Shown: positions 1 to 10,583, counted from the stretch's first letter. The stretch: 64,000 nucleotides of DNA from Euborellia annulipes (GCA_023213315.1 JAKCPI010006028.1:62001-126000), one strand, 5' to 3'. The notes: generated from the letters alone by a model not told the origin. Numbers and translations are program-made.

Positions 1-136
1 TTTATTATGAACCATCCTCAGTTCATTCTAAAAAATATACATATAAATTTATAAAGTTGTTTTTTTACTTAACTTAATCGTGTTTATAAATATTTACATG
101 TGGTGTATATTTGCTGAGACTTAGTCAGGTAATATA

Positions 137-424
137 TGGACCCTATTACGCATTAGTGTGTCAAGCGCCAGCTACCGAGTTTTGAGAAAATTAACATTAA
201 AGTTTTTTTGTTTTCATTGGATTATAGATAATTTTTGTTGTCAATTGTGCAAGTAACATTAAATATAAATTTTTTTAGGACATATTTCATAAAAAATACT
301 ATTAATTATAGCATTTGCAACAATATTCCGTGCTTAACTCTATAGCATTTGAAACAATATTCCGTGCTTAACTCAATTTTTAATTTTTTTTGGCGCATGA
401 CACACTAATGCATAACAAGGTCCA
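137..424. mobile_element. TA-duplicating MITE (Tc1/mariner-like), TGGAC family copy 1
   Basis: Terminal inverted repeats of about 34 bp start TGGACC at 137 and end GGTCCA at 424, with few mismatches. TA dinucleotides flank both ends (135-136 and 425-426). The intact opposite arm of the surrounding inverted repeat gives the empty site with a single TA, so the TA is a true target duplication. A related copy lies at 36243-36480. No transposase is present. Confidence 0.75.
307..374 (+). repeat. Two-unit tandem repeat, about 34 bp each
   Basis: Two adjacent copies of a unit beginning TATAGCATTTG and ending GTGCTTAACTC occur inside the MITE. They differ at one visible base (GCAACA versus GAAACA). 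This is probably a local duplication. Confidence 0.8.
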
Positions 425-737
425 TATAATATACATCATTTGTTTAATAGAATACTATCGTATATATATAAATATATAATGAAATTTAGGCTTTTAGGAA
501 TATAATGGTTACTTATGCGAGTTTCAAATATATCTTTAAGTCTAAATTAACATTTCGCATTTAAGTAAAACTGACTAGGTCATTGTACAAAAATTATTTT
601 ATTATATTATATACATATACGATAGTATTCTATTTAACAAATGATGTATATTATATATTACCTGACTAACTCTGAGCCAATATACACCAATTGTAAATAT
701 TTAAAAACAAGATTAAGATGTTTTTTTTACTCAACTT

Positions 738-786
738 AATGGACTGAGGATGGTTCATAATAAATGGACCGAAACGTCTCCAGTTG
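738..786 (+). ncRNA. Hammerhead ribozyme candidate HHR-1
   Basis: Core CTGAGGA at 744-750 fits the hammerhead consensus CUGANGA. Stem II pairs GGTTC (752-756) with GGACC (766-770), including one G-U. GAA follows at 771-773, then a four-base self-complementary ACGT (774-777) as stem III, and C778 as the cleavage-site base. Stem I pairs TGGA (740-743) with TCCA (779-782). The layout matches small dimer-acting hammerheads of Penelope-like elements. Activity is not shown. Confidence 0.7.
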
Positions 787-1789
787 ATTGGTAAAGCATT
801 CAGAGAATTTTCTTTTTTGGCTGTCTCTGCTACCATACTTCCTTTACTAAAGATACACAGTCACAACTTACATCTCAAAATTTATGAATTTAATAAATTT
901 CAGATTCTTTTTTTTTTATTTTATTCGTAAATTTTTTTTTTCCCTGAGCCTTGGATTTTTATTGCGAAAATGGATACTGGCAAGTGTTGTAGCTGCTCTA
1001 TTAGAGATGCTGGAGGACAAGCTCGGTTTGGCGGTAACATATTGCCCCGGTGGGAGGTTATTCATAAAACGATCCATCTTCACCCTGACGTCTTATTTAT
1101 TCTACAAAACTACACATATTTTTATTCTCTCTTGAAGTGAAAACGCTCTGCGATGGACATTTATATCGAAATCATTTTATAAAATGCAGTGGAGTATAAT
1201 AAATAATACTCCCTCCACTCGACGAGAGAGTAATTACCATAATTTCAAATAAAAATTTAATATTTTTTTATTTTAATTTTGTTTTCTTTCTAGAAACATT
1301 TCAAATGCTATTATTATCTTTTTTATTTAATGTCCCCTATATATAGGGTGAATGGAATTTCTGAACAAGGGCGAAACCGCTCCCCACTCTATTCTTTACA
1401 GACAGCCCAATGGCAAGCAGATTTTCAATTATCGGTCAAATAAAAAAAAAAAAAAAGAAAAATCCTTTTTTAGCCAAGAAGCGGGTCGATGCATCTTATG
1501 TTTGGTTCTAATGAGAGCAGAGGTGGTTACAGACAAACCAATAGCAGACTTTTAGTTTAGTAGAAAGTATTGACTATCCGTCAATTAGATGTATTAGCCA
1601 TTCTTCAGAATAATTAATTCAATAGAAAATGAAATTAACATCGCGCAATATTCATTAATATTTTATAAATAAAAATCATTTTGATTAACTCTAATAGTTG
1701 CTGGTTGTCAAACAACACCTTATTGACCACCAGTCAATATATATTAATATAAAGAAATTTCATAGATGAGTTTGTGTATTGAAAGTAAG
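787..1789. other. AT-rich stretch, no feature recognised
   Basis: It contains short open frames at 884-1135 and 1352-1555 that are low-complexity (phenylalanine- or lysine-rich) and have no recognisable domain. I see no repeat family member and no RNA gene here. Confidence 0.5.
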
Positions 1790-2197
1790 AGCAGAGGGTG
1801 GGGGGGGTAATCTGGTGTGACTGGTCGCACAACAATATTTAAGTATTAAATTTTTAAAATATTACATTCAAAATAATTTTTTTTTTTAATCTCGGGGGGG
1901 GGGGGGGGGGCAAAAAGCGCAAAAAATTCCAGAAAATTCAGAATTTGCCCGTTAGAAAGTATTGAGTTTTGTCACGTCGAAGGCGGGCTAAGCGGCTAGT
2001 TTATTAAAAAAAATCAAAATAACTAAAGAGGAAATTAAGAACACAAAGCGTTGTTTGTTAATAATTTTGCTTTACTCATCCCCCCTTGTATCCGCCCTTG
2101 ATTGAAAGTAGGAAGTCCTGGTTCGAGTCCAGGGAGGCGTGATATTTCCAATCAAACACAAATTCATCTCTCAAATTTTTTGATTTCAAATAATTTT
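1790..2197. other. Repeat fragments and a G17 run
   Basis: A short HE-repeat end fragment (TCTGGTGTGACTGGTCGCAC near 1812) is followed by a run of 17 G at 1894-1910. After that comes sequence resembling the interior of the hAT-like element at 21024-21679 (AAAAAATTCCAGAAAATTC near 1920). Confidence 0.5.
2117..2133 (+). repeat. tRNA-like T-arm fragment (perfect B box)
   Basis: CCTGGTTCGAGTCCAGG folds as a perfect five-pair T arm and contains GGTTCGAGTCC, a perfect polymerase III B box. I could not find a D arm or acceptor stem around it, so this is a tRNA or tRNA-derived SINE remnant rather than a gene. Confidence 0.5.
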
Positions 2198-2667
2198 TTT
2201 ACTTTCTCTTATCTATATATGTTAATATGTAGAGAGAAAGTATTGCAAAATTCAATGTCGAGATTTTGCACGTTTTGACGTCAAAAAATGGGTCCCGCAA
2301 AATTGTCTGTGTGCGAACGAAATATCTCAAAAATAAAATGAGCTAGAAGGTTGAAATTTTATATTTAAGTTAGGCACCTCCTTGGCACCTAACGCGAAGC
2401 TTTTGAATTAAATCAGCCAGAAAGTACTAGTACTTTTGTATATCTTTTCGATTTTCTCTAAATTCGCTCTAATGATTTTGATTAAAATTCATAAATAAAT
2501 TATTCTTTAGATGCTCTTTAAAATGTATATTCTCATTTGCACTCAAAATTGATTTAATCACACTTTAGAAAAATAGGAGAAAATAGTTCCCATGATAACA
2601 AATATAAATATTTTTCTATTAAGGGAAGGTAATAACGAATTTTGTTTGAAAATTATTTAACCTCTAG

Positions 2668-2708
2668 GCTAACGATTTCGGTACGACGTACCATCATCAA
2701 GTCCACGT
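2668..2708 (-). ncRNA. Degenerate hammerhead motif HHR-2
   Basis: Read on the minus strand, CTTGATGA (2694-2701) replaces CTGATGA, with one extra T or a C-to-T change. It is followed by a perfect five-pair stem II (GGTAC with GTACC) and GAAA. The core change probably inactivates it. The opposite arm near 3234-3254 has CTGATCA and a weakened stem II. Confidence 0.5.
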
Positions 2709-2870
2709 TGATTTATGTGTTAATATATGTTGACATTATATAATCAGAACATTTTTGACGTGACGTCTTACAATGCATGTTTATATAGTGGCCGGGTAAG
2801 GAGGATGCACGAAAATTTTTTTTTTTTTGTTATTTTGTCAACGAAATGACAAACAATACTTTCTCTCTAT

Positions 2871-3101
2871 CATAGGCGTAGCCAGGGAGGGTGGTTTGGG
2901 GGTTCAAACCCCCCCCATGGGACTCAAGCCATGACTAGATATTTAATACAAATAATATTTCATATAGGGTAAGAGAAAGTAAAATATAATAATTTACTCT
3001 AGCTAAAAAAAAAACTAAAATTATTTATAAATACCCTAAAATAATCTTAAATTTTTGAAAAAAAATTTCTTGATCCCCCCATCAAAAATTTCTGGCCAAT
3101 G
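2871..3101. mobile_element. hAT-like MITE, GGCGTAGCCA family, 8-bp TSD
   Basis: It begins CATAGGCGTAGCCAGG and ends CTGGCCAATG, a decayed inverse of the start. CTCTCTAT flanks it on both sides (2863-2870 and 3102-3109), a perfect 8-bp duplication typical of hAT transposition. It interrupts an HE right-end hairpin and shares its first half with the 656-bp element at 21024-21679. Confidence 0.75.
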
Positions 3102-3272
3102 CTCTCTATATATATATTACATATATACAAAGGTAAGAGAAAGTAAAATAGATTAGAGACACAACAAAAAAAAAATGTTCTGATTATACTGTATAATGTA
3201 AACATATATTAAACACAATAAATTAACGCGGACCTGATCATGATACTCCCTACCGAAATGGATAGTCTAGAG

Positions 3273-3555
3273 CAGTGGTTCCCAACCGGTGTGCCCGCGG
3301 CACCCAAGGGTGCCTAAGGGGTGCCGCGGAAGATTTTTAGATTAAAAAAAAAATAAAATAAAGAGGCGAAAAAATATTTAAGTTTTGCTAAAAAAAAGGT
3401 CAAATGATTTTCACGCAAGGGAAAAAATTTGCCCCAGGGTGGAAAAAAATTTCGATTCGATAGAGAAAAAAAAAGGGAAGGGTGCCGCTAGTGTGTAATA
3501 TTATTCCCAACGCACCTTTGGGGTGCCGTGGACTTCAAAAGGTTGGGAAACGCTG
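3273..3555. mobile_element. hAT-like MITE, CAGTGGTTCCCAACC family, 8-bp TSD
   Basis: Termini are CAGTGGTTCCCAACCGG and, inverted, GGTTGGGAAACGCTG. The flanking GTCTAGAG at 3265-3272 and 3556-3563 is a perfect 8-bp target duplication. CAGNGGTTCYCAA-type ends are well known for hAT elements. The 283-bp body has no transposase. Confidence 0.85.
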
Positions 3556-3597
3556 GTCTAGAGAATCAATAATTTTCCGCGAACAAAATTCGTTTTT

Positions 3598-3697
3598 ACA
3601 CTTTGAAAAAACCGGTTTTTATCGAATTAGAGGTTGTTCGTTTCGGTAAAAAATGTAGGTACGGTTTTTACCGGTAAACCGGTTTACCGTCCAGGCC
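3598..3697. mobile_element. Possible hAT end fragment
   Basis: Read from 3697 leftwards on the minus strand, TAGGGCCTGGACGGTAAACC followed by further CCGGTT-type blocks resembles a hAT terminus. It lies between two copies of a host segment (GTCTAGAGAAT at 3556 and 3698). A tandem duplication or a second element is possible. The second terminus is not clear. Confidence 0.35.
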
Positions 3698-4199
3698 CTA
3701 GTCTAGAGAATATATAATTTTAAACAAAATTCGTTATTGCTGCTTAATAAAATAACGAAAAATAAGAACTTGATCAAGAATATTTTTCTATGTTTATAAA
3801 TTTACTTCTTGAATTCAAATCTAGAGCTGGAATCTAATATATATGACGACACAAAAAATCTGGTGTGACAAGCATAGAACACAACTTTCACAAAAAAAAA
3901 AGGGGGGGGGAATTACCGAAGGTTTGTTGTCACACCGAATATTTAATTAAAATTTTTCTACTTGTTTTCGGTTATGATTTTTTGAAGTCTGAATGATTCA
4001 CTTGGTAAGATGGAGAGTAAATTCTAGTTTTAGCTCGGGCTACTTGTAATTTCCATTCACGTACTCGTCACATTAAATTGACTTGACATTAAATTTTCAA
4101 AAATTGTAACATTTCTTGTTTCGATTGATTTTCCAAGTTGACTTTATCAAATATGATGTCTTGCAATGTCGACCCATCTATCTTGAAAATATACATCTC

Positions 4200-4630
4200 G
4201 CTATGACCGCCCACGCCTTTTCCAACAAAAATGGTTCAATTCGCGAGGCGCCTTCATAATTTATCTGTAGGCGAAGCGAAGCGCAGGCAGCCGAGCGAGT
4301 GAGTATTTATGTGCTGGTCGCAGCGGGTAGCTGACACAAAGGGCGCCGAGGGGGACCTCCCAACCCCTGCCAAAAGGGAAGTCTCGCAATTATTGCACTT
4401 GGCAAATCAAAACCCTCGGCTAACTAACTATGCCCTCATGCTGATTGGAATGCATGCTGCAAAGCATTATGGCCACAGTCGGAATGGCAATTCCGCAATT
4501 CCGAGGGAGCATCCGACGCCCTCCGGGGGTCCAAATTCTTCTCCATACCATTTCATGACTCCACCACCATCTCCTTTTCCTCGTCCTCTTTTCTTTCTTG
4601 AATTTATACACTCGAACTTGAAAGTTTAAA
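4200..4630. other. Single-copy GC-elevated island 1
   Basis: This stretch is markedly less AT-rich than its surroundings, shows no similarity to the repeat families here and contains no microsatellite. A forward frame is open at 4309-4629 (106 codons, proline-rich C-terminal half) without a recognisable domain or splice context. Homeodomain-like AATTATTGC-type words occur. It could be an exon, a promoter or an enhancer. Confidence 0.35.
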
Positions 4631-4639
4631 AAAATACAG

Positions 4640-5385
4640 GAAAATATATTGCAATATTATAAACTATGATTATTTATCGTCAAAATTTTATAAACACTTT
4701 CACACTAAGTGAGATAAATAAATAATGTAGGTGCTGCCTGTTTTTGTTGTTAATTCTTTCCTCCTACACGATTGGACAAGTGGAAAGTCTTTCGGGAAAT
4801 GTTTAAAATAAAAATAAAATTAAGCCTTTAATAGTGATAATTATTTGAAACTTGGGACCCCACCTTTACGGAGACATTTATGATGTTGTTAACATGCAAT
4901 AAAAAACAAAAATTGCTCAGCTTGTTTTGTAAAGAGGAAGAGGAAAAAGAAGAAGCCCAACCCTTTAAACTCTAAAGTTAGCAGCCATGAAAATTTATCA
5001 ACATGAATAAAAATATATAGAGAGAAATATATTATTAACATCTTAAATGTTAGAATTAAAAGGGCGGGGGGCCCGGGGGGGGGGGGAAAAAGAAAAAAAA
5101 TTATATTCTTTAAAATTTGAAGAGGGAGAGGGGTAGAGTAATAATAATAGATTCATTCGTATCATCCAACCCCCAACCCCCTGAAAAACTTTTCTAGCTA
5201 CTGCCCTTGACAGGTGCATAGAACCTGTCGCAATTTTAGAGCATGGTCCTAGGAAATGGTGTGAGAAATTAAGTTATGGTAAATAATATTTGGGAAGTTG
5301 AAAACGACATCTCGCCCCAGTAAAGAAGAAAGTAACCGGCAAATGTCATAAACAGATCGATTATTATCAAATGTTTGAATATTTA
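4640..5385. other. AT-rich stretch with G-run
   Basis: No gene or repeat family is recognised. A G/C-homopolymer patch lies at about 5063-5086 (GGGCGGGGGGCCCGGGG followed by more G). Confidence 0.5.
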
Positions 5386-5589
5386 TTTACTCAGAAGCCC
5401 AAATCTTGTGGGTACGTGGATGGCGGCCACAAGCTGCCTTAGCTGGGACTGGCAGTAATCTTTTCTTTGCATGTCAGTCTCTTTCCTTCTATATTTTCAA
5501 CAGGCGTCAGACTGTGTGACGGGCCGGCCTGTTCTATTCCTTCCCTGTCGCAAAAACCCCCACTCGGCGAAGAATTAAGAAGAAGAAGT
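5386..5589 (+). mobile_element. 5S-like SINE copy S1
   Basis: Head CTCAGAAGCCCAAATCTTG, then GTACGTGGATGGCGGCC, a body ending in GTCGCAAAAAC, and a tail AAGAAGAAG. TGTTTGAATATTTA at 5372-5385 and 5590-5603 is a perfect 14-bp target duplication. This is the only near-complete copy in plus orientation, so it shows the natural direction: 5S-like head first, GAA-rich tail last. Confidence 0.8.
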
Positions 5590-5909
5590 TGTTTGAATAT
5601 TTACACGTCAGAAGATGTAAAGTCTAAAAGAAACAATTTATAAAATTCATTTTCATTTTTTTTAATGTGCCAGTATAGGAAAAGTAATTGCCTTCACGAA
5701 TATGCAAAAAGAGTTAAACGAGAACAGTTCATAAAATGAATTTTATTTTTTTTTTCTTATTGACCTTCTTTGGAAAAACCTATAAAAAAGAGTTTAACTA
5801 CATTTACAGCACCTTAACACTTATTATTTTATTTTTATTTAAAAAGTTTTTTTTTTATCATTTTATCAGGCTTAATAATATTAGAAACATTTTATAATAT
5901 AATATATTA

Positions 5910-6780
5910 TCGCAGAATAGATTTTTCGATTTGGTTTTGAGGACACGTCAATAGCAATGTCTCTGCCTCTTCCCGTCTTCCAGTTATTGGAATCACGAAT
6001 CGACTGGACACTTTTTGTAATTCTGACTTTAGGCTTCCTGGATTTCTATGTATTTTCTGTTGGAACGTTTTCCATCTAGCTACATGAATACAGAGAGAAA
6101 GAGAGGCTGAGGGTCGTAGTGAGGGGGTGCGCATCGTAGGGCCAAAGCCTCAAAAGGGGGTTGATGGAGGGGACTGCAGCCATCCTGGTCTCTTCTCTCT
6201 TTTTCTCTGGGACTTTTTCTCTTTTTCCTCTTCTTCTCTCTCTCTTGGGTTGGGGAGATTGGTCGGAAACTTTTTGGAGGGTGGATGAATATGCCGAGCA
6301 AGATAGGGAAGGGCGGCGGCTGCGCGCCGTCAACCCTAAATCCTCATCTCCCTATAATATCGATTGGGCTGTCCAAGGCGTTTGCCCCTCCACATCATGG
6401 CCGAATAATCACACACAAAGCTAACAGTAGCTGCTTCTGGCCGGGGAGAACCCCTACAGTCGAGGTTGAACCCTTGCCCGAAAATTCGACACCTTCTTCG
6501 TGGAGTGGGGGTGGATGGTGGTGGTGGTGGTGTTGGTGCAAGATGAACAGGGTGAGGAATATCTTAACCAGGATGGTTCATGTCGCGGGGGGTGAAAAGT
6601 TATTGAGGGTAAATCAAGACAGTGGGCGTGGGTCGAGGGCCAAACCCGCCCTTACCCCGGGAGACATTAGACCACTGGAATCCGTGCCACGCCTGCGCCC
6701 TCACCGCGCCCAATTTGAAATTCTAAATTGAACATGGCGGCTTCGTGTCCGGGGTCAAGTCAGACCAGAGTCCAGGGATT
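5910..6780. other. Single-copy GC-elevated island 2
   Basis: This is the longest GC-elevated, non-repetitive block in the window. It includes pyrimidine-rich tracts (6186-6246), a GGT-rich patch near 6505-6535 and a forward open frame at 6285-6731 (148 codons). Its product has a tryptophan run and no recognisable domain. The other frames are also partly open, as expected in GC-rich DNA, so I do not call a gene. It could be a promoter, UTR or enhancer. Confidence 0.35.
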
Positions 6781-7340
6781 AGCAGCCTCCCAAACTCTCC
6801 AGCCACCCATCAATCATTACAGCCTTTGCCTATATATACTCAATTCAACTTCCGATCATATATGATTCAAAAATCTCTAGTGAATTGACCACTTACTAAT
6901 AAAGTTCTTTAATAACAAATAATAATCTATTCATGTTTTGCAAATCCAATCGTTCTTCAATAAGTATAAAGCATGCCTTTAGAGCCTCTGGGGGATTGAA
7001 GCTTTCTTTAGTAGATATAATCAATAATAATTTATTTCCTTTTTTGCAAAATCAATTTCAACTAAAAAAAAAAATCCCTTAAGAATTTCCCCCAGAGAAA
7101 GAATAAGCGCTCTTATTAAGGACATTTCTCTATAAAAGGAAATTATTGCTATACCGAAGAACCAAGAATTGCATTAAAAAAATAAAACACATGTTAAGAC
7201 TTTTGACAGTCTTGAGTAAAGACACAATTGACTGGAAAAATATAAATGGCTGAACCTTGACCCTCGATTATTTAGCGGTCAAGAAATATCGCAATAAATA
7301 GACAAGATTCTTCCAAAAAGTGAATTCACTCAAAATTTTC
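6781..7340. other. AT-rich stretch, nothing recognised
   Basis: I see no repeat family member, RNA gene or supported coding frame. Confidence 0.5.
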
Positions 7341-7409
7341 AGATGTCAAATGTATTTTTATGCTTCTGCTTGCGGGGTCAGCACTTTTATTTTAATAGAA
7401 ATGAGAAAA

Positions 7410-7548
7410 AAAAAACAAGCCGACTCACGGCTTGACGCTTGAAGCGGTAAAGGAAAAAAGACTGGCATAAAGGGAATGGAATAAAATGCCAATCTCAGCT
7501 CGGGTGACTCGTGGTCTCCATCCACTAACAAGAAGTGAGCCCCTGAGT
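7410..7548 (-). mobile_element. 5S-like SINE, diverged copy S8
   Basis: Shares CAGCTCGGGTGACTCGTGG and GAGCCCCTGAGTG with the other SINE copies but has an altered body (CAAGCCGACTCACGGCTTG). The same variant body occurs at 28475-28608, so this is a subfamily. No target duplication could be fixed by eye. Confidence 0.6.
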
Positions 7549-7671
7549 GATATTTTTTCTTGTAGATTCTAAGTTCAATCAAAAGAGTCATCCATATAGG
7601 AGCCTTAAAGTCTCAAATATTTAGAGAGGTTTCGGCATTAAAGAGATATCCCGCTGAATGTTGTTACATAA

Positions 7672-7821
7672 GATTTGTTCGTTTCGCTTGCCATTGCAGT
7701 ATAATTTACACATTTTGCTCTGTTCGTTTCATTTTTGCACGCTAGGTGCATGCTAGCAAAACTTGCACCTTTTGACCAAGATAGCGTGCTCTTTTTCTAT
7801 GGCAAGTGAAACGAACAAACC
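7672..7821. mobile_element. GTTTGTTCGTTT-ended MITE, copy 1
   Basis: Inverted ends: GATTTGTTCGTTTCGCTTGC at the left and the complement of GGTTTGTTCGTTTCACTTGC at the right. It is about 150 bp with no ORF. The first 14 or so bases match the ends of the element at 61221-61357, so the two are related. A short ATA repeat flanks it, but the duplication is uncertain. Confidence 0.6.
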
Positions 7822-7842
7822 TATAAACTCAAAACATCAATC

Positions 7843-8058
7843 TTCTTCTTCTTCTTTCTTCGCCTTAATCTTAATAAGGGGGTGGGTGTTTTTTCGACCG
7901 GTAAAGATTAGAACAGGCCGGCCCGTCGCATGGTCTGACGCCTGTTGAAAATATAGAAGGAAAGAGACTGACATGCAAAAAAAAAGAAGTACTGTCAGTC
8001 CCAGCTAGGGCAGCTCGTGGTCGCCATCCACGTACCCATAAGATGTGGGCCCCTGAGC
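7843..8058 (-). mobile_element. 5S-like SINE copy S2
   Basis: AAACTCAAAACATCAATC at 7825-7842 and 8059-8076 is a perfect 18-bp target duplication. Read on the minus strand the copy starts GCTCAGGGGCCCACATCTTA, passes GTACGTGGATGGCGACC and ends in a (GAA)n tail at 7860-7843. Together with S1 and S6 this shows retroposition. Confidence 0.85.
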
Positions 8059-8415
8059 AAACTCAAAACATCAATCAATATTTTAGGGAAAAAATTATCG
8101 AAAAATTGCCTTTTTGCGCAATATATGCACTTTACCATAAAATCTAAATATATTTTTAGACAGATTGGTTCAATACCCGGGGTGCTTTTTTCTTTTTTTT
8201 TTTTTGATATGACGGCATTTTACCGCATGAGAGCACTCGGCGGGAAATCGTTTTTTGAAAGTTTAAACCACTGTAGATTTTTTTTCAATTTCTTATGATC
8301 TTTTTGGATGATGTTCTTAATAAAGATTTTGTCTTTTCCATTTCCAATTATCCGATCTCTTTTTTTAAGCCTAAAAAGCTTTTTATAATATCCGTGCAAA
8401 TGTTTACTTTTGCAG

Positions 8416-8563
8416 GTATCCTGCGGATGCGTCCATGTCCAAACGTATAGTTACTTTTTGTACGGGAGTAGGAGATGCCAACGCAAATATAGACCCTTCT
8501 TCCCCAGCTTTAACTCAAGGCTCTCAATTCCCAAAAGACACTGTTACATCCGAAAGAGAGTGA
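8416..8563 (+). CDS. Candidate 3'-terminal coding exon, unknown protein
   Basis: A good acceptor (TGTTTACTTTTGCAG, AG at 8414-8415) precedes 48 open codons from 8417 to a TGA at 8561-8563. The peptide starts YPADASMSKR and ends KDTVTSERE. Its balanced, polar composition differs from the F/K/N/I-rich translations of random sequence here. Codon use is not skewed to A/T, and no repeat family covers it. If real, it is the last exon of a gene whose upstream exons lie to the left, possibly outside the window. I do not recognise the family. Confidence 0.4.
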
Positions 8564-9165
8564 ATGAGAGAGGGATATATCTATATTTTTATTACAAGTT
8601 TGACGGAACCCCAGGCCCATTTTATATCCTTGCCACCCCCGATCTAACGCTCATGTCAATATTATTCAACATCCCTTCAATATTTTCATAGCTTTTCTCA
8701 AAATTGTTTCTTTGTGAGCCCTCTCTTTATAAAGCCCGGAGCCGTTTTACATAGGGGCTAAAGTGTTGGAAAATCGGATCACTCGTGGGGAAGACTCAAT
8801 CATGGATAATGCCTTTTTGCATTATTTGAAGCGACCCTTTGAACTTTCAAGAGGGTTCCACTTGTCTCTTTTAAACCATAAACTGGCTTAAACTTGATGT
8901 TACAAAAAAATTACAAAGGAAATTTAAATAGACGAAATAAGATAGGGTCATTCTTTTTAAAGAATATTCTTATTAACAATATGATTAGATTTTTTGATGA
9001 ATCTGCGAACACCAATTTATTTTCCAATATTAGAAACTCCGGGTTAATTGAGAATAGGGGTCGGACCGTTATTCAAAAATCCGTATAATCAAATACAAAT
9101 AGAAAAAACAATCGTAATTATAATATTAATATTAAACTCGCTAATGAAATAGTTTAACTCAGAAA
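8564..9165 (+). other. Non-repetitive stretch after the candidate exon
   Basis: No repeat family matches. If the exon at 8416-8563 is real, this would hold its 3' UTR. I did not find a convincing AATAAA signal close to it. A short open frame at 8894-9088 is asparagine-rich and unsupported. Confidence 0.3.
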
Positions 9166-9431
9166 TTATATTTACAAAAACTGGTCGCACAGCACACAAT
9201 TTTCTCTTACCCTTCGGCAAGAGAAAGTTGTCTACTCTGCTTGTCACACCAGATTTTTTGTGTCGACATATGTTTAGTTTCCACCGATATACATATATTA
9301 GAATTCAAGTAAAATTTACAAACATGGGAAAATATTTATAGACCGAAACTCCTCAACTACGCTGATTTTTCGGCAAGGGTGTAGGAAAGGAAAAAAAATG
9401 AAATTTTTTATTTTCCCCAATGAGTTTATTT

Positions 9432-9475
9432 CCTGATTTTTCGAAGGCACATAGGCTCTTCTTCTTCAGAGGAAG
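9432..9475 (-). ncRNA. Hammerhead ribozyme candidate HHR-3a
   Basis: On the minus strand CTGAAGA (9469-9463) is followed by the same stem II as in HHR-3b and then GAA. Its stem III reads AAAT instead of the self-complementary ATAT of its partner. Stem I TTCCT with AGGAA is kept. Confidence 0.6.
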
Positions 9476-9978
9476 CTGAAAACAATCACAATGTTAACAA
9501 AAAAGCATTCTTAATAATAGTTATACATAAAAGGCATTGGTTGTACCTCATTTTACACTCCGCTAACATTATAATTACAGTCAAGGTTTTTTGCATACAA
9601 GCCATATGTCCTCGGTAACTCTTGAGCGCATTCTAATTTGAAAATATGATACAAATTCCAATTATTATTATAAAAATAATTAAATCTATTTTAAATCCAG
9701 GCTTTTATTAGATCAACCTTTAGTCAGTTTGTTTTTTTTTTAAATAATATAATTAATACATTCTATATAAATTCATTAATTATTTTTTTTAACGTTTTGA
9801 AAAATATTATTTTTTATTTTTTATATGAAAAATATTAGTACAGCAGGAATAAAAAATAAAGGAATAAAAAATATATAAAATAAATTCCTGCTGTACCAAT
9901 ATTTTTCATATAAAAAATAAAAAATAATATTTTTCAAAACGTTAAAAAAAATGATTAATGAATTTATATAGAATGTAT

Positions 9979-10238
9979 CAGGGGCGTATTTATGGGGGAG
10001 GGCCCGGGCCCCCCCCCCGAAATTTACTAAACACATATACATATATAGGGATATACAGACATCAGCGCAACAAATTTTTCCGCAGGATGGACAACTTTGG
10101 TTCCGCAATAGAAAAAATGTTCCGCAAAAAATTTCGTGTGAAAAAAAATATAGTTTCTTGAAAAAAAAAATTTTCCGCAGAAAAATTTTTGAGTTCGAGC
10201 CCCCCCCCCCCGAAAAAAAATTTCTATATACGCCCCTG
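9979..10238. mobile_element. hAT-like MITE, CAGGGGCGTAT family, 8-bp TSD
   Basis: Ends CAGGGGCGTATTTATGGGGG and, inverted, CTATATACGCCCCTG. GAATGTAT at 9971-9978 and 10239-10246 is a perfect 8-bp duplication. The interior is C/G-homopolymer-rich near both ends, and no transposase is seen. Confidence 0.85.
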
Positions 10239-10536
10239 GAATGTATTAATTATATTATTTAAAAAAACAACCTGACTAAAGGTTGAATGATCTAATAAAA
10301 GCCTGGATTTAAAATAGATTTAATTATTTTTATATTAATACATTTAAACGAAATTAATAAATGGAATTTGTATCATATTTTCAAATTGAATTACCTAGGA
10401 CAGAGGGCTTTCTTGTATGCAAAAAACCTTGACTGTAATTATAATGTTAGCGGAGTGTAAAATGAGGTACAAACAATGCCTTTTATGTATAACTATTATT
10501 AAGAATGCTTTTTTGTTAACATTGTGATTGTTTTCA

Positions 10537-10583
10537 GCTTCCTCTGAAGAAGAAGAGCCTATGTGCCTTCGAAATATCAGGAA
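10537..10583 (+). ncRNA. Hammerhead ribozyme candidate HHR-3b
   Basis: CTGAAGA (10544-10550), stem II GAAG..GC with GC..CTTC (10552-10570, one bulged A), GAA (10571-10573), stem III ATAT (10574-10577, self-complementary), cleavage base C10578, stem I TTCCT (10539-10543) with AGGAA (10579-10583). All hammerhead elements are present in order. Confidence 0.75.

Larger units (their letters stand above)
1..786. repeat. HHR foldback unit P1 (left edge cut by window)
   Basis: Large inverted repeat. Bases 1-136 and about 425-500 read back as the complement of about 600-762, for example TTTATTATGAACCATCCTCA at 1-20 against the complement near 743-762. The right arm ends in a hammerhead-like core. The left arm should carry a second one on the minus strand, but the window cuts it. 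A TA-flanked MITE interrupts the left arm, and the uninterrupted right arm serves as its empty site. No coding capacity is seen. Assignment to a Penelope-type retroelement is an inference from the ribozyme. Confidence 0.7.
2620..3778. repeat. HHR foldback unit P2 with 13-bp flanking duplication
   Basis: AATATTTTTCTAT occurs at 2607-2619 and again at 3779-3791, exactly where the host HE repeat is interrupted, so the unit inserted with a 13-bp duplication. The arms are inverted (CGAATTTTGTTT near 2637 against AAACAAAATTCG near 3723). A tail of about 40 bases sits on the right only. The interior holds an HE fragment and two hAT-like elements. One arm has a near-intact hammerhead, the other a degraded one. 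Confidence 0.75.
2198..3960 (-). repeat. HE repeat copy, split by an HHR foldback
   Basis: The right-end hairpin (TTACTTTCTCTTA at about 2199, then GAGAGAAAGTATTG) comes first. The HE interior follows (TTGAAATTTTATATTTAAGT, then AGTACTAGTACTTTTG). The copy stops at 2619 and resumes at 3779 with the same 13 bases. It ends in the other hairpin (AAAAAATCTGGTGTGACAAG near 3852). No ORF. The class of HE repeats is unknown. Confidence 0.8.

Noticed and set aside
5907..6731. Six overlapping open frames on both strands
   Set aside because: The GC-elevated patch has few stop codons, so several frames stay open at once. None has a recognisable domain or a consistent codon pattern.
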